Assembly (NCBI GenBank): GCA_033239005.1
Contig: BSQZ01000105.1
Coordinates: 825,001-889,000, forward strand
Origin: Lamellibrachia satsuma
Taxonomy: Eukaryota; Annelida; Polychaeta; Sabellida; Siboglinidae
Direction of reading: 5' to 3'
Length of the DNA: 64,000 nucleotides
Shown: one piece after another, positions 23,101-34,044 of the stretch
How the letters are laid out: every line of letters begins with the position of its first letter
How positions within the stretch are numbered: the stretch's first letter is position 1
Made by a program: the position numbers and the translations under genes
Notes under the pieces: model-generated
The model's database searches: none
What the model saw: the letters and a program-made list of their open reading frames with translations, nothing else
Told to the model about the DNA's origin: nothing

Positions 23101-26100
23101 CATGAATATAGTTACATGAATGTGATTTCATGATTTTTTTTTATAAATGTATTATTATTATTATTTACTTCTAGGTTCACCATGCTGTGGTGATGCAACA
23201 GCTTGGCATTCATGCTGACAGCACTGGGACGAAGGCAGCAGCTAGACTCCTTGAAGCCTCCAGCAAGGTCAGTCTACAACACAGATGTCATAGTTCATTA
23301 ATTTAGTCATCATTGTGTGGGATCTAATAAATTAGCTGTTTCTTTTCCAAAAAGTGTCCTGTATGTACATGAATAAATTCAGCATTACATTTTACTTTAA
23401 TACAAATAAATTAATGGCAAGAACCCTATTTATAGAATTATTAAAAAGGTAAGACCAAAATAATATATTTTATTTGCTGTAGCAATAGATCCAATATTGT
23501 TCATTATAAATCTAAGTTTTGTACTTTTAGTATCAATGTTTAGTATATATTTTTTATCACCTATTAGTATCAAAACAATCACACCTGGGTTGTGTCTATA
23601 TGGTTTTAGAATATATCAAGCAGCTTATTCTTCTTATACCATTAACAAAACAGCCATTACGAATCGATTATTATAATTATATATTGTTAATGCAACTGCA
23701 GAGAGATTTTAAACGGTCAATAAAATCAAGTCATGTTTTCTTACTTACAGAAAGAGATTATTAGTGCTGAATTCACTGCAAAAAGCCCAGGTAAACTTGT
23801 TGGTGGATATCGCTACAAACCAGTAGAACCATATCTGTTGCCCAGTGGATTCGAGGGTACCCTCCTGGTGGAGAATCTCTCAGATGGTCATGTGACACTT
23901 GATGTGACAAGTCGACAAGTTCAAGTGAAGGTCAACGTTGGTGGAGGAGTGCTTCGTCTGGTATCAGTGAGTTGCTTTATGGAGATGAACAACATTTAAA
24001 AGTCATGTAACAAGTTCAACTACACAGTTTCAAGTGCCCTATTTCAATGTTAACGAACTATTGCAATAAAAAAACGTTGTTAAGACTCCCTCCTTGATTG
24101 ATTTAAAAGAGTGTCGTATTGTGTACCTTTGTTGGAATCATTGAAAGAATTTATGTTGATCGTCAACTTGTAAAAGTGTGAATAGTACCAACTTTGCGAT
24201 AAGTAACAACTCAAACGTCTTCAAGCAAGTCATAGGCACATCTTGGTTCTTTTACCTGCTTTGCACGGCCTTTTATTCAGATCATTCAATAGACCCATCA
24301 TTTCCACCCATTTGTTTATTTCCTTTCATTCTTCTATGACCAGTTTTAGAAGCCTACCTCCTCTTGCATCACTTCTCCTGTCCAATGTGTCTAAATGAAC
24401 CATTTCTTCTATGACCAGTTTTAGAAGCCTACCTCCTCTTGCATCACTTCTCCTGTCCAATGTGTCTATATGAACCATTTCTTCTACGACCAGTTTTAGA
24501 AGCCTACCTCCTCTTGCATCACTTCTCCTGTCCAATGTGTCTAAATGAACCATTTCTTCTATGACCAGTTTTAGAAGCCTACCTCCTCTTGCATCACTTC
24601 TCCTGTCCAATGTGTCTATATGAACCATTTCTTCTACGACCAGTTTTAGAAGCCTACCTCCTCTTGCATCACTTCTCCTGTCCAATGTGTCTATATGAAC
24701 CATTTCTTCTACGACCAGTTTTAGAAGCCTACCTCCTCTTGCATCACTTCTCCTGTCCAATGTGTCTATATGAACCATTTCTTCACTAATATCAACAAAA
24801 TGCGTTACGTTAAATGTGTGCATTTTGAGATAAATCATGTTTTCTGTCGCATGTTGTTAAACGATAGATAGGAAAACTGTTATTTCATCAGTCAATAACC
24901 TGTCGCATGTTGTTAAACGATAGATAGGAAAACTGTTATTTCATCAGTCAATAGCCTGGAGCAACACACTTTTATCTCCACCTCTACCAATTTAAAAAAA
25001 AAACTGTTAACTCGATTTATATGATTTTGGCATAAACATGTTTTGCGGATAAATGCTTCATATGTTTCTCACTTATCTGATCAACTTCTGATAACTCAGA
25101 TGTTGTAACACTGCCATCTGTGTTTGGCAGGCTCCCCCTGACGCTGGAGATCACTACACAGACCCTCTGGCCTGGAACTCTCGTCAGGTCCCTCTTGTCT
25201 CGATGATGTACCAGTTACATGGTAGGGCAGCTTGCGAGACGATCTCAACAACTCACTTTCACTTCTGTGTTCATGTCTGTCTTGCTAGCTACCTTTGTAG
25301 CCATCTTAATAGTTTAATTATTTATACCAGGTATGTGTATTAATTGACTGCATTTAGAGGATTAAATACACCCTATATACGCATAGGTACGTTATCTGAC
25401 AATCCTTCTCATGTGGCAATTTTGAGCCAATGTTTCAATCTTTGCTTACTCTGATTTGAATTTTGAGTAAATCTACTTGTTATTTTTCAAAAATTAGCAA
25501 TCCTGTATATGCACCTTACAAATGTCACTAATAATTGTGTCATGTCATTCTGATGTTGTGCAAATATGTCTCTATGCTGTGTAACTTTAAGATTGTTTGT
25601 ATTTCCAGACAAAGATGTTATAGAACATCACGTGATGACCGGAGGCGAGAGACAGTCAGAGCAGGAAGCCACGATTGAGAAAGAAACTGATAAACTGATG
25701 GAAGAAATTAGTAACCATGACGACATTCTGTTTGTCAGCATCACTGACGTATACCGCAACATTCCGCACAAGTTGCTCAAGTTTTACACATGGTGGGTGT
25801 CTTAAGCCTCCGCTTGTTACCATTAAAACCCAGCCACATTTTTTGCCTGATGTATTATTTGTTTACCAGAGCCACAGTATTTCTGTTCTTACCTACCTTT
25901 TTATATATATAGTGTTTCTTTCTTCCTGGTGTTTCCAATCCAAAAAATTAACTTACAGAGCTTACATTATAGGCAATATGCTTCATGAAGAATTTGTGGA
26001 TTGTTTAGCGATGGCTATCTCTGTAGGTCATTCTTAAAAAAAGAAGATTGTTCTGTTGGAAGTCAAGGCTTGTGAATTACAAAAAAAATACCAGAATCTT

Positions 26101-27732
26101 ATGGGCCTATATGGAAACTATATTTAATTTCTTTTTCAGGTTATCAGAGAAGCCGTCCTTTGAGTTTGTGTTGAAGACAGATGATGATTGCTACATCGAT
26201 GTGGAGAGAATTCTTTCTGAGCTGGGGAGGCACAGTGGGACGGGGAAGCTCTGGTGGGGAAGGTGTGTGCAATGACTTCTTGTTTCTTCATCGTCTATGC
26301 TAATTTTTATTTTATTATTTTTATTATATGCCGGAGGCAACGACACAGTTTTTTGTTAACGTATGTGATCGTGCATGCGTGCGTGTGTTTTGGTGTGTGT
26401 GAGTGTCTGTGTGCGTGCATGTGCATCAGATTGCATGCACTTATGATATACCGTTTTGGACCTGTTGAGCATACATGCCCTAATTAGCATACACCCCCTT
26501 TTTATTTAATCAGCAAGATCCATAATTTTTTATTTGACTGGTGTGGAACAACAGAAAAGTGTCGCCATCTGGTGTTAAGACAGTTGGCACTACTTTTCAG
26601 TTCCACTAGTGGTAAACAGTTAACTTATTGACTAGAAAAACAAATTTTGGTGTACGCTTATAATAACATATTCCTTTACATTTTTCCACGGCCCAATTGT
26701 TTTTTAATTATTAGGTCAAATACGGTATGTATATTAATACATACATGCACGCATACATGCATGCACGCATATATGCCTGCACGCATACATGCACACATGG
26801 AAGATGTATTCATAAGTTACAAATATCTGTAATGTTTAAGGGCTATAAATCATGTTATATGTAGTTGATACTTAAAAAAAGTCTGTTGTAGGAAGGTACT
26901 CGTTTGTGTTCAGATGTCTCTTCTGGCAGGTGTTACAGCATACTAATTGAATATCAGTGAGCATCCAGTGTTGTACATTTTTCACAAGTAATATCTGGCC
27001 CTTGTTTAACACCAAATCCCAGTCACGTAACATGTGGCATTAAGCTGAGGGTAAGTTTAGCGTGGATCCATCAACATCTCGTAAATTATGTATACCACAC
27101 AACATCTTGTATATTCCATGTAGTTTAAAGTTGTTAGTTTCTACGTAGATTCCGACACAACTGGATGGTAGAGCATCATGGGAAGTGGACGGACCTTGTG
27201 TACCCCGCTCCAGCATACCCTGCATTTGCATGTGGTGTAGGCAGTGTGCTGAGTGCGGATCTCGTCCATTGGATGGCAGACAACGCACACACTCTTAACA
27301 CTTACCAGGTGCGTCTTCCAACACCACCAGGTGTCAGAGAAACAGCTGTGACACTCGGTCTTTGCTTTTGGACCAGCAATGGGTTCTTTGATGATTTTTG
27401 CATTTTATTCTGTACGTGTGGATTATTATGTGCTAGACTGTGTGCTGTTTGCGTGTGCGTGCGCGCGTGCATGCATGTATGCCTACATATATGTGTATAT
27501 ATACCGTATTCGGTCTATTAAGAGTACATGCCCTAATTAGTATACACCCCTTTTTTAATCAGCGGGATCCATAATTATTGTAATTTGACTAGTGTGGAAC
27601 AACTGAAAACTGTCTCCATCTGGTGTTAAACAGTTGGCACCACTTTTAAGTTGTTCTACGCTAGTCACCAAATAACACCACTAGTGTTAAACAGTTGGCA
27701 CCACTTTTAAGTTGATATTTGTATGTATGTAA

Positions 27733-27788
<56 letters not shown>

Positions 27789-28321
27789 TGTATATATATA
27801 TTTACATACATCCGAATATCCATCCATATATATATATTAAGTGTACATGCCCTAATTAACGTACACCCCCTTTTTTAATCAGCGGGATCCATAATTATTG
27901 TAATTTGACTAATTATTGTACTTTGACTAACTAATTTTGACATTATTGTCTAGAGACAAAAATGTTGGTGTACGCTTATAAGAACAGATTCCTTGACATT
28001 TATTTAAGAAAAATATACAAAAGTGACATGTTACCAGGTTTGTTTTTAAGTTACCGTATTCAACCTATTAAGCGTACATGCCCTAATTAGCGTACACCCA
28101 CTTTTTTAAACAGGATCCATAATATTGTAATTTGACTAGTGTGGAACAACTGAAAACTGTCTCCATCTGGTGTCGAATGGTTGGCACCACTTTTAACTTG
28201 TTCTACGATAGTCACCAAATAACACCACTAGTGTTAAACAGTTGGCACCACTTTTAAGTTGATATTTGTATATATGTAAATATATATATATATATATTTA
28301 CATACATACAAATATCCATCC

Positions 28322-28353
<32 letters not shown>

Positions 28354-29915
28354 TCCATAGTCGATCTATTAAGTGTACATGCCCTAATTAACGTACAACC
28401 CCTTTTTTAATCAGCGGGATCCATAATAATTGTAATTTGACTAATTATTGTAATTTGACTAATTTCACTAACTATAATTTTTACATTATTGTCTAGAGAC
28501 AAAAATGTTGGTGTACGCTTATAAGAACAGATTCCTTAACATTTATAAGAACACATTCCTATACATAGATATTATATACAACTTTGTTAACAGATATTAT
28601 ATACAACTTTGGAAACAGTTTGATTTATCCACATGTTCCAAGTTAGGTGCATCTTGGCAGGACTGGGCTCATGGTGAAAGTTATGATGGGTATTCAATTT
28701 ATCAAAGTTCAAGTTATCGAAGTGTACTGGATATAACTGGATATATTGTGTGTGAGCTGAGTCACCGACTGTCATGTTCTCTCTAGGGTGAAGATGTACT
28801 GGATATATTGTGTGTGAGCTGAGTCACCGATTGTCATGTTCTCTCTAGGGTGAAGATGTACTGGATATATTGTGTGTGAGCTGAGTCACCGATTGTCATG
28901 TTCTCTCTAGGGTGAAGATGTACTGGATATATTGTGTGTGAGCTGAGTCACCGATTGTCATGTTCTCTCTAGGGTGAAGATGTACTGGATATATTGTGTG
29001 TGAGCTGAGTCACCGACTGTCATGTTCTCTCTAGGGTGAAGATGTGTCGCTGGGAATCTGGCTCGCTGCAGTTGGACCACATTATCATGATGTAAGTGTA
29101 TCTATATATATTAATTCGTTCATTTTCTTGTTTTCCAAGATTGTTCACTTTTAGGTAACGCTCATTCTAAATCACAGGAGACAATCAAAAATAAACCATC
29201 ATTATTATGTAGACAATCAAAAATAAACCATCATTATTATGTAGACAATCAAAAATAAACCATCATTATTATGTAGACAATCAAAAATAAACCATCATTA
29301 TTATGTAGACAACCAAAAATAAACCATCATTATTATGTAGACAATCAAAAATGTCCATTCTTCGACTGAGAAAAGTTGGTTGTTTGTGTTTACCAAATTT
29401 CAGGATACATAATATTGTCACAGACATATCCATATATGCCTTGGTACTTGGTGCTGCCAGACAATATCTTCGTGGCTTCTTTCCAACTCTTAAGATATAG
29501 ACGTAACACTGGCAGTTGTAGTAACGTGTAGCGATGCCCCTGCCCTTGTATTACGTAACTTTGAACAATCAAAGAAAAGACGCATGACGTTATCAACAAT
29601 TGCACGCATGTTCGCATATCGTTGCGGATAGCTGTACATAATAACAACACAGGGTAATTCGATTGTTCATAGAAAGCGAAATAGCGGGGTGAATTTCTAA
29701 AAAAAAAATGTTAAACTGAGACGACCCAAACATATGTACTCATGGTGAATTATAACAAGACATACATTACCCTTTTGACCTGACAGGACCCCCGGTGGCA
29801 GTGCGAGAAAGAGTGTCTGTCAGACATGATTGCCATGCCTCAGTTGGCTCCTGATCAACTCCGACAGACGTGGAAACATCAGCTCCAGTGTGGGGACCCA
29901 TGTGGGTGCTCCTGA
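19998..29915 (+). CDS. B3GALNT2: UDP-GalNAc:beta-1,3-N-acetylgalactosaminyltransferase 2
   Basis: Twelve exons join in phase to 503 codons plus stop, close to the 500 residues I recall for human B3GALNT2: 19998-20136, 21765-21882, 22513-22613, 22854-22954, 23175-23267, 23751-23966, 25131-25221, 25609-25792, 26140-26262, 27149-27308, 29035-29091, 29787-29915. Exon 1 encodes a type II signal anchor (residues about 7-20, [14 protein letters not shown]). Family GT31 motifs are RQAIRDTWW (about 66-73), KTDDDCYID with the metal-binding DDD at 362-364, [13 protein letters not shown], and GEDVSLG (EDV at 444-446). The enzyme adds beta-1,3-GalNAc to GlcNAc, in vertebrates on alpha-dystroglycan O-mannose in the ER. 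It is divergent to the F-box/WD40 gene and convergent with FANCM. Exon 1 (no homology, only phase and topology) and the exon 4 acceptor are the least certain parts. Confidence 0.93.
20732..21325 (-). pseudogene. LINE reverse transcriptase 3' fragment
   Basis: The minus-strand translation shows non-LTR retrotransposon hallmarks after the catalytic core: [28 protein letters not shown] and [10 protein letters not shown], ending at a stop at 20732. One in-frame TGA interrupts it near 21151. It lies in B3GALNT2 intron 1, antisense to the gene. Jockey/CR1-type by appearance; clade not certain. Confidence 0.85.
22000..22390 (+). mobile_element. Dispersed repeat family A, copy 1
   Basis: This shares blocks with copies at 29390-29705, 52615-52760 and 57340-59910: a GGGTCGT-containing end, TTACCCTTTGTAGTTATTA, and a coding-like piece [12 protein letters not shown]. 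The family looks like a decayed transposon whose protein I cannot identify. It is in the same orientation as B3GALNT2. Confidence 0.6.
22716..22836. repeat. Two-copy repeat of about 65 bp before the B3GALNT2 exon 4 acceptor
   Basis: Both copies contain GAGAGAGATAT, CACAACTTGTTGCAAGAAAC and ATTTTG, then a diverged GATGTTGCAA or GAATGTTGCGTTG stretch. The second copy runs into the acceptor tract (TTGCGTTGCTACAG) of exon 4 at 22854. Confidence 0.8.
24331..24785. repeat. 75-bp minisatellite, 6 copies, in B3GALNT2 intron 6
   Basis: The unit is CTTCTATGACCAGTTTTAGA through AACCATTT, period 75 bp, with TATG/TACG and CTAAATG/CTATATG variants. Because 75 is a multiple of three, a 25-residue repeat is open on the minus strand, but it has no independent support as a gene. 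Confidence 0.96.
24845..24956. repeat. 56-bp tandem duplication
   Basis: Two almost identical copies start at TGTCGCATGTTG (24845 and 24901). Confidence 0.92.
26449..26727 (+). mobile_element. MITE family M1 copy
   Basis: TA-CCGTTTTGGACC at the left and GGTCAAATACGG-TA at the right, with family interior words AGCATACATGCCCTAATTAG and GGTGTACGCTTATAA. In B3GALNT2 intron 9. Confidence 0.85.
27502..28565 (+). mobile_element. Two tandem composite M1 MITEs with internal AT hairpins
   Basis: Two half-kilobase segments (27502 to about 28051, and 28052 to about 28565) have the same order: M1 left part, GATATTTGTAT, an AT-rich palindrome, ATATCCATCCATATAT, then a second M1 start and the M1 right interior ending AACAGATTCCTT. 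The palindrome at 28261-28317 is nearly perfect. This suggests an M1 element with an inserted hairpin that was then duplicated in tandem. Confidence 0.7.
28725..29034 (+). repeat. 62-bp repeat carrying the B3GALNT2 exon 11 acceptor, 5 copies
   Basis: The acceptor word TCTCTCTAG|GGTGAAGATGT occurs five times at exactly 62-bp spacing, with AG ending at 28786, 28848, 28910, 28972 and 29034. Only the last leads into the real exon (GEDVSLG). The first four continue GTACTGGATATATTG and meet an in-frame TGA twelve codons after the junction. Confidence 0.97.
29179..29350. repeat. 32-bp tandem repeat, about 5.4 copies
   Basis: The unit AGACAATCAAAAATAAACCA plus TCATTATTATGT repeats at 32-bp spacing in the last intron of B3GALNT2. 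Confidence 0.96.
29390..29705 (-). mobile_element. Dispersed repeat family A, copy 2
   Basis: The minus strand is open for 86 codons (29390-29650) with [20 protein letters not shown] and [20 protein letters not shown]. The right part (CAGGGTAATTCGATTGTTCA) matches the other family A copies. It contains a single copy of the segment that is amplified 42-fold near 58 kb. Confidence 0.65.
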
Positions 29916-30822
29916 TCTACTCCGACAGACGTGGAAACACTAGCTCCAGTATGGGGACCCATGTGGGTGCTCCTGATCTACTCCGACAGACGTGGAAACA
30001 CTAGCTCCAGTATGGGGACCCATGTGGGTGCTCCTGATCTACTCAGACAGACGTGGAAACACTAGCTCCAGTATGGGGACCCATGTGGGTGCTCCTGATC
30101 TACTCCAACAGATGTGGAAACATCAGCTCTAGTGTGGGGACCCATGTGGGTGCTCCTGATCTACTCCAACAGATGTGGAAACATCAGCTCCAGTGTAGGG
30201 ACCCATGTGGGTGCTCCTGATCTACTCCAACAGATGTGGAAACATCAGCTCCAGTGTGAGGACCCATGTGGATGCTCCTGATCTACTCCAACAGACGTGG
30301 AAACATCAGCTCCAGTGTGGGGACCCATGTGGTTGCTCCTGATCTACTCCGACAGATGTGGAAACACTAGCTCCAGTGTAGGGACCCATGTGGGTGCTCC
30401 TGATCTACTCCAACAGACGTGGAAACACTAGCTCCAATATGGGGACCCATGTGGGTGCTCCTGATCTACTCCAACAGACGTGGAAACACTAGCTCCAGTA
30501 TGGGGACCCATGTGGGTGCTCCTGATCTACTCCAACAGACGTGGAAACACTAGCTCCAGTATGGGGACCCATGTGGGTGCTCCTGATCTACTCCAACAGA
30601 TGTGGAAACATCAGCTCCAGTGTGGGGACCCATGTGGGTGCTCTTGATCTATTCCGACAGACGTGGAAACATCAGCTCCAGTGTGGGGACCCATGTGGGT
30701 GCTCCTGATCTACTCTGACAGATGTGGAAACATCAGCTCCAGTGTAGGGACCCATGTGGTTGTTCCTGATCTAGTCCGACAGACATGGAAACATCAGCTC
30801 CAGTGTAGTGGATACCAGGTGC
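29848..30822 (+). repeat. 61-bp minisatellite from the B3GALNT2 C-terminal codons, about 16 copies
   Basis: The first unit is coding (CTCCTGATCAACTCCGACAG through CCATGTGGGTG) and holds the last residues [17 protein letters not shown]. The stop TGA at 29913-29915 falls in the start of unit two. Further copies fill the first kilobase of the 3' untranslated region with point variants (CATCAGC/CACTAGC, CCGAC/CCAAC). Confidence 0.96.
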
Positions 30823-30920
30823 TTCTGATGAAGTTGTGATAATTATACATCTGACGTTTTATTGCGACGCCACTGTTCATGTCTATCGTAAGGGGCTTTG
30901 TAAATGTGAGAAATTCCAAT

Positions 30921-30926
30921 AATAAA
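30921..30926 (+). terminator. Candidate polyadenylation signal of B3GALNT2
   Basis: AATAAA is found about 1 kb after the stop codon and 100 bp after the end of the 61-bp array. Confidence 0.45.
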
Positions 30927-30929
30927 AAA

Positions 30930-33235
30930 ATTGGATGTGGGTCAAGCATCCACTTGGATGGATTATCAATCCTATCCAATTGTTTTTGGATTATTGAAAC
31001 TTGTTTATGTTTACAAAACCTCTAAGTCAATACATTGTATAGTTATATTCTGTTACAAGTATTTTACATGAATCATGTTTAGAAAGAATTAATTTTAATG
31101 TAACATGTTTCCATCACTTTTGGTTAGATATGATACTATTTATGTCTATAGACTTATTGCCACATCATTGTCATTTGCTTGTCCTACTTCACATTAAGTT
31201 ATTTAAACTTGTAGCAAAATGTTTCTTATTTACACTTGCAATAATTTATCCAAGATAGATTTAGACAGTTCATACGAGAACAATCATTTTCCTAGTCTCT
31301 GTATTTCTCTTATGTTAGTTTTGGAGATGACAAAACCATAAGAACAGATTTATTAATATATACGTATGTATCTATGAATCTGTGGTCTCATCAATAATGT
31401 ATTTAAATTTGAATGGCGATTTTCCTACCTTACATTATTCCGTACAGGTAGTTAACATAGGAAACCGTTTTCATTCCCCCAATACTACATATATTTATCA
31501 TTAATTATTTATTACACATAAGCTAAACATTTAAACTTTGTGACTATTATTATTTCTATGAACATCTGTGCCTTGTTACCATGAGTTCAAATCCCACTGG
31601 TGCCAAATCACACCAAGCAGTTCTTATCAGACTCATTGTCACAACACCTGTGCTTTGTCTTCTTCTGTTCTCTTGCATTGAAAGGTCCCTCTTCAATTTG
31701 ATTTTTTTGCCAGTCTCTTTTCAAATTCATTTTGTGAACAATCAAACCTACCTGGTATCCACTATGACATGCTAGCTCGTTTGTGGCACTTTTGTATGTA
31801 GTTTTTATGAAATTATCAGACAAACTATTAAATTACTTAATATTTGGTCAAACATTAATTGAAGTGAAAAGGGAAACACTGAAAACTCATGAATTTCACC
31901 TTTGGTGAAATTGTTTAACTCTGTCGTTATCAGCGAGAGGACAGTAGTCACGTCCATGATTGACCTTGACCCACAACGTGTTTACCATTTTGGATATCCA
32001 GTATTTTTAGCCTTACTAGATCTAACGACTCAAATCAATTCTTTCAATGATTTCAACAAAAATACGTATTTGTTATTAAATTGACTGTGGATATTACTTA
32101 AACTATTCACACGCTACATATTTGGACATCTATGAACCAAAGTCGCAATAGGCTAAATCAGTTGAGGATCGAGTTTTAAGGCATGCATTAAATGTGCACA
32201 AAATACGCTGTATTATTACAACATATGTGAAAAGTAAGTACATGATTACAGGAAGCGATGGAATGTGAGCTGATTGTGCATGTTGGGAAATTTCCGCAGA
32301 GACGGGTACAAGGTAGTGACCCACACTGTAAATAATTGGATTTCATGTATGCTTATGTCTACTCATGTGGGTAGTAGATAGAGTGACATCACACTGTCTT
32401 GCTAGATGGAGCTTCTTAGATATAGCTAAACCAATCTCATTAGAAAGCCCATGTATTTTTTTCTTAAAGCATTACTTGTAAAAGTTATTACTTGTAAAAG
32501 TATGTATATTGCAATATCTGAACGCAGGAAGAATTAGTAAATAATTACACTTTTTATGTACATCTTAGTTACATAGAAAGGTCATATTTTAAGATGTAAC
32601 AAGTTCCTGCTCAAATTTAAGCTCATTGAAACACAAAGTACGAATAGTTTTCTATCAAATGTTTATGTATATACACCACTCATGTCTACAAGTTGGCCTT
32701 TCCAGGCTGTAACGTTACTCTTTACACAAATGTAATGAACTGTAAATGCGTCTATCAGTTGTGTTGTGTTACTGCCAAGGCATGTGCAACTCTTAACTAA
32801 TTAAATATACACGTGATAATATTGCACACAGTTTTACTTTGGCCTTGTGAGTATATTCTCTAAGTCTGTTCTCTAAGTCCCGCCAACTGCCTGCAGTTTT
32901 GTATATAACTTTCACTTTCTGTTATGTCACTTTCACTTTTGTTGTGAGGTCATAATAGTATAATACTATTATAATCAGTCACTCAGTAGTTTAAGTCACC
33001 TATATACTACCAAAATATAATAAACACATTGAATGACCAATCCTAATGTGAATTATTCAAGTTTAAACTAGTTCTGACCACTTTTTGTGATTTCACATTT
33101 TCACAATAATACTTATATGTACTAATTTATTTCTAACTAAATGTACCCCTCTGTTGGTCACAACATTATTGTAATCACAGTCGCGCTGTAAGTCACCTAC
33201 ATTACCAACAAAATAAAGATACTGAAAGACCAATC
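30930..33235. other. Convergent spacer between B3GALNT2 and FANCM
   Basis: AT-rich and without a supported gene. It contains a tRNA B-box-like word (GAGTTCAAATCCC near 31582), dispersed repeat family B (31740-32190) and a duplicated copy of the FANCM 3' end (32994-33086). Confidence 0.5.
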
Positions 33236-33890
33236 CTAACGAGAATTATTCAAGTTTAAACCAGTTCTGGCCAGTTTTTTACATGGCGTCATTTGGATAT
33301 CAAACTTGTGTTTCACAAACTTGCGAATCTCTTCGGCTTTTGACTGTGAGACGAGGCTGTTCCGGCTGACCGATGCAGGGGAACTGTAAGGGAAATGGGA
33401 ACTGTAAGAGAAATGGGAACACGAACAGCCGGAAACAGAGATTAGTAAATACACTGAAACTGGGATTAAATATTGCAATTTAAAAATCACTTTTGAAATG
33501 TCTTGAATTTATTAAAGGATCCATCCTCAATTAGATTCCATCTTAGAATCGTCTCGCAAAACAAAAAACCTACCTTCCTGGGCAGATAGTATCCACTAAA
33601 ACATCCTAGCTCGTTTTTGCAAATGTGTTATTTAGTTTTGGTGAAATCATTGGACAAACTGTTACTATTTTAATTATTTTTGACCGGATCCAGTCAAAAT
33701 TTGGCAAAAAAGGTGCAAAAATGGTGCAGCTCTATATACTATGACACGTTTATTCACACTTTTACAATTCTTTTGATGATTTCAACAAAAGTAAGCTCTC
33801 TGTCATTAAACCTACTGTGTTACTTAAACTACAGATCTGAACATAAATGAACCTGATCGGCAATTGGCTAAATTAATTGAGGAATGAGTT
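31740..33890. repeat. Dispersed repeat family B (copies 31740-32190 and 33580-33890)
   Basis: Both copies share, in order, ATCCACTA, CTAGCTCGTTT, GACAAACT, a GGTCAAA or AGTCAAAATTTGG stretch, TTTCAACAAAA, ACTTAAACTA and GGCTAAAT. A shorter inverted piece is at about 38270-38420 (CAAAAGTGTGAATAGC, GGATCTGGTCAAAA). The type of element is unknown. Confidence 0.45.
32994..33275. repeat. Duplicated segment containing the FANCM stop codon
   Basis: 32994-33086 and 33190-33275 share AGTCACCTA, GACCAATCCTAA and GAATTATTCAAGTTTAAAC. The second copy spans the last FANCM codons and stop (33236-33238); the first is a decayed duplicate about 196 bp into the FANCM downstream region. Confidence 0.85.
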
Positions 33891-34044
33891 TGAAGACAGC
33901 CATAGTGTTTTCCTGGGCCTGACACTAGACTGACTGCTGGCCTACTAACCTGTGCAGAAACCTGCTGAGGGTGTTGTATGATGACAGGGCACTGACCGCG
34001 GCTGCACTGGTCATCTTGGGCAGAGACAGGTAAAACTCCAACAC
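33236..34044 (-). CDS. FANCM: FANCM tandem helix-hairpin-helix C-terminus
   Basis: Exon 34044-33950 ([20 protein letters not shown]) and terminal exon 33383-33236 ([20 protein letters not shown]) match the (HhH)2 end of FANCM, the part that pairs with FAAP24 in vertebrates. The terminal exon has two acceptors 18 bp apart. Confidence 0.92.

Noticed and set aside
24326..24838. A 170-codon repeat protein in B3GALNT2 intron 6
   Set aside because: The 75-bp period explains the open frame; it is antisense and intronic and has no family match.
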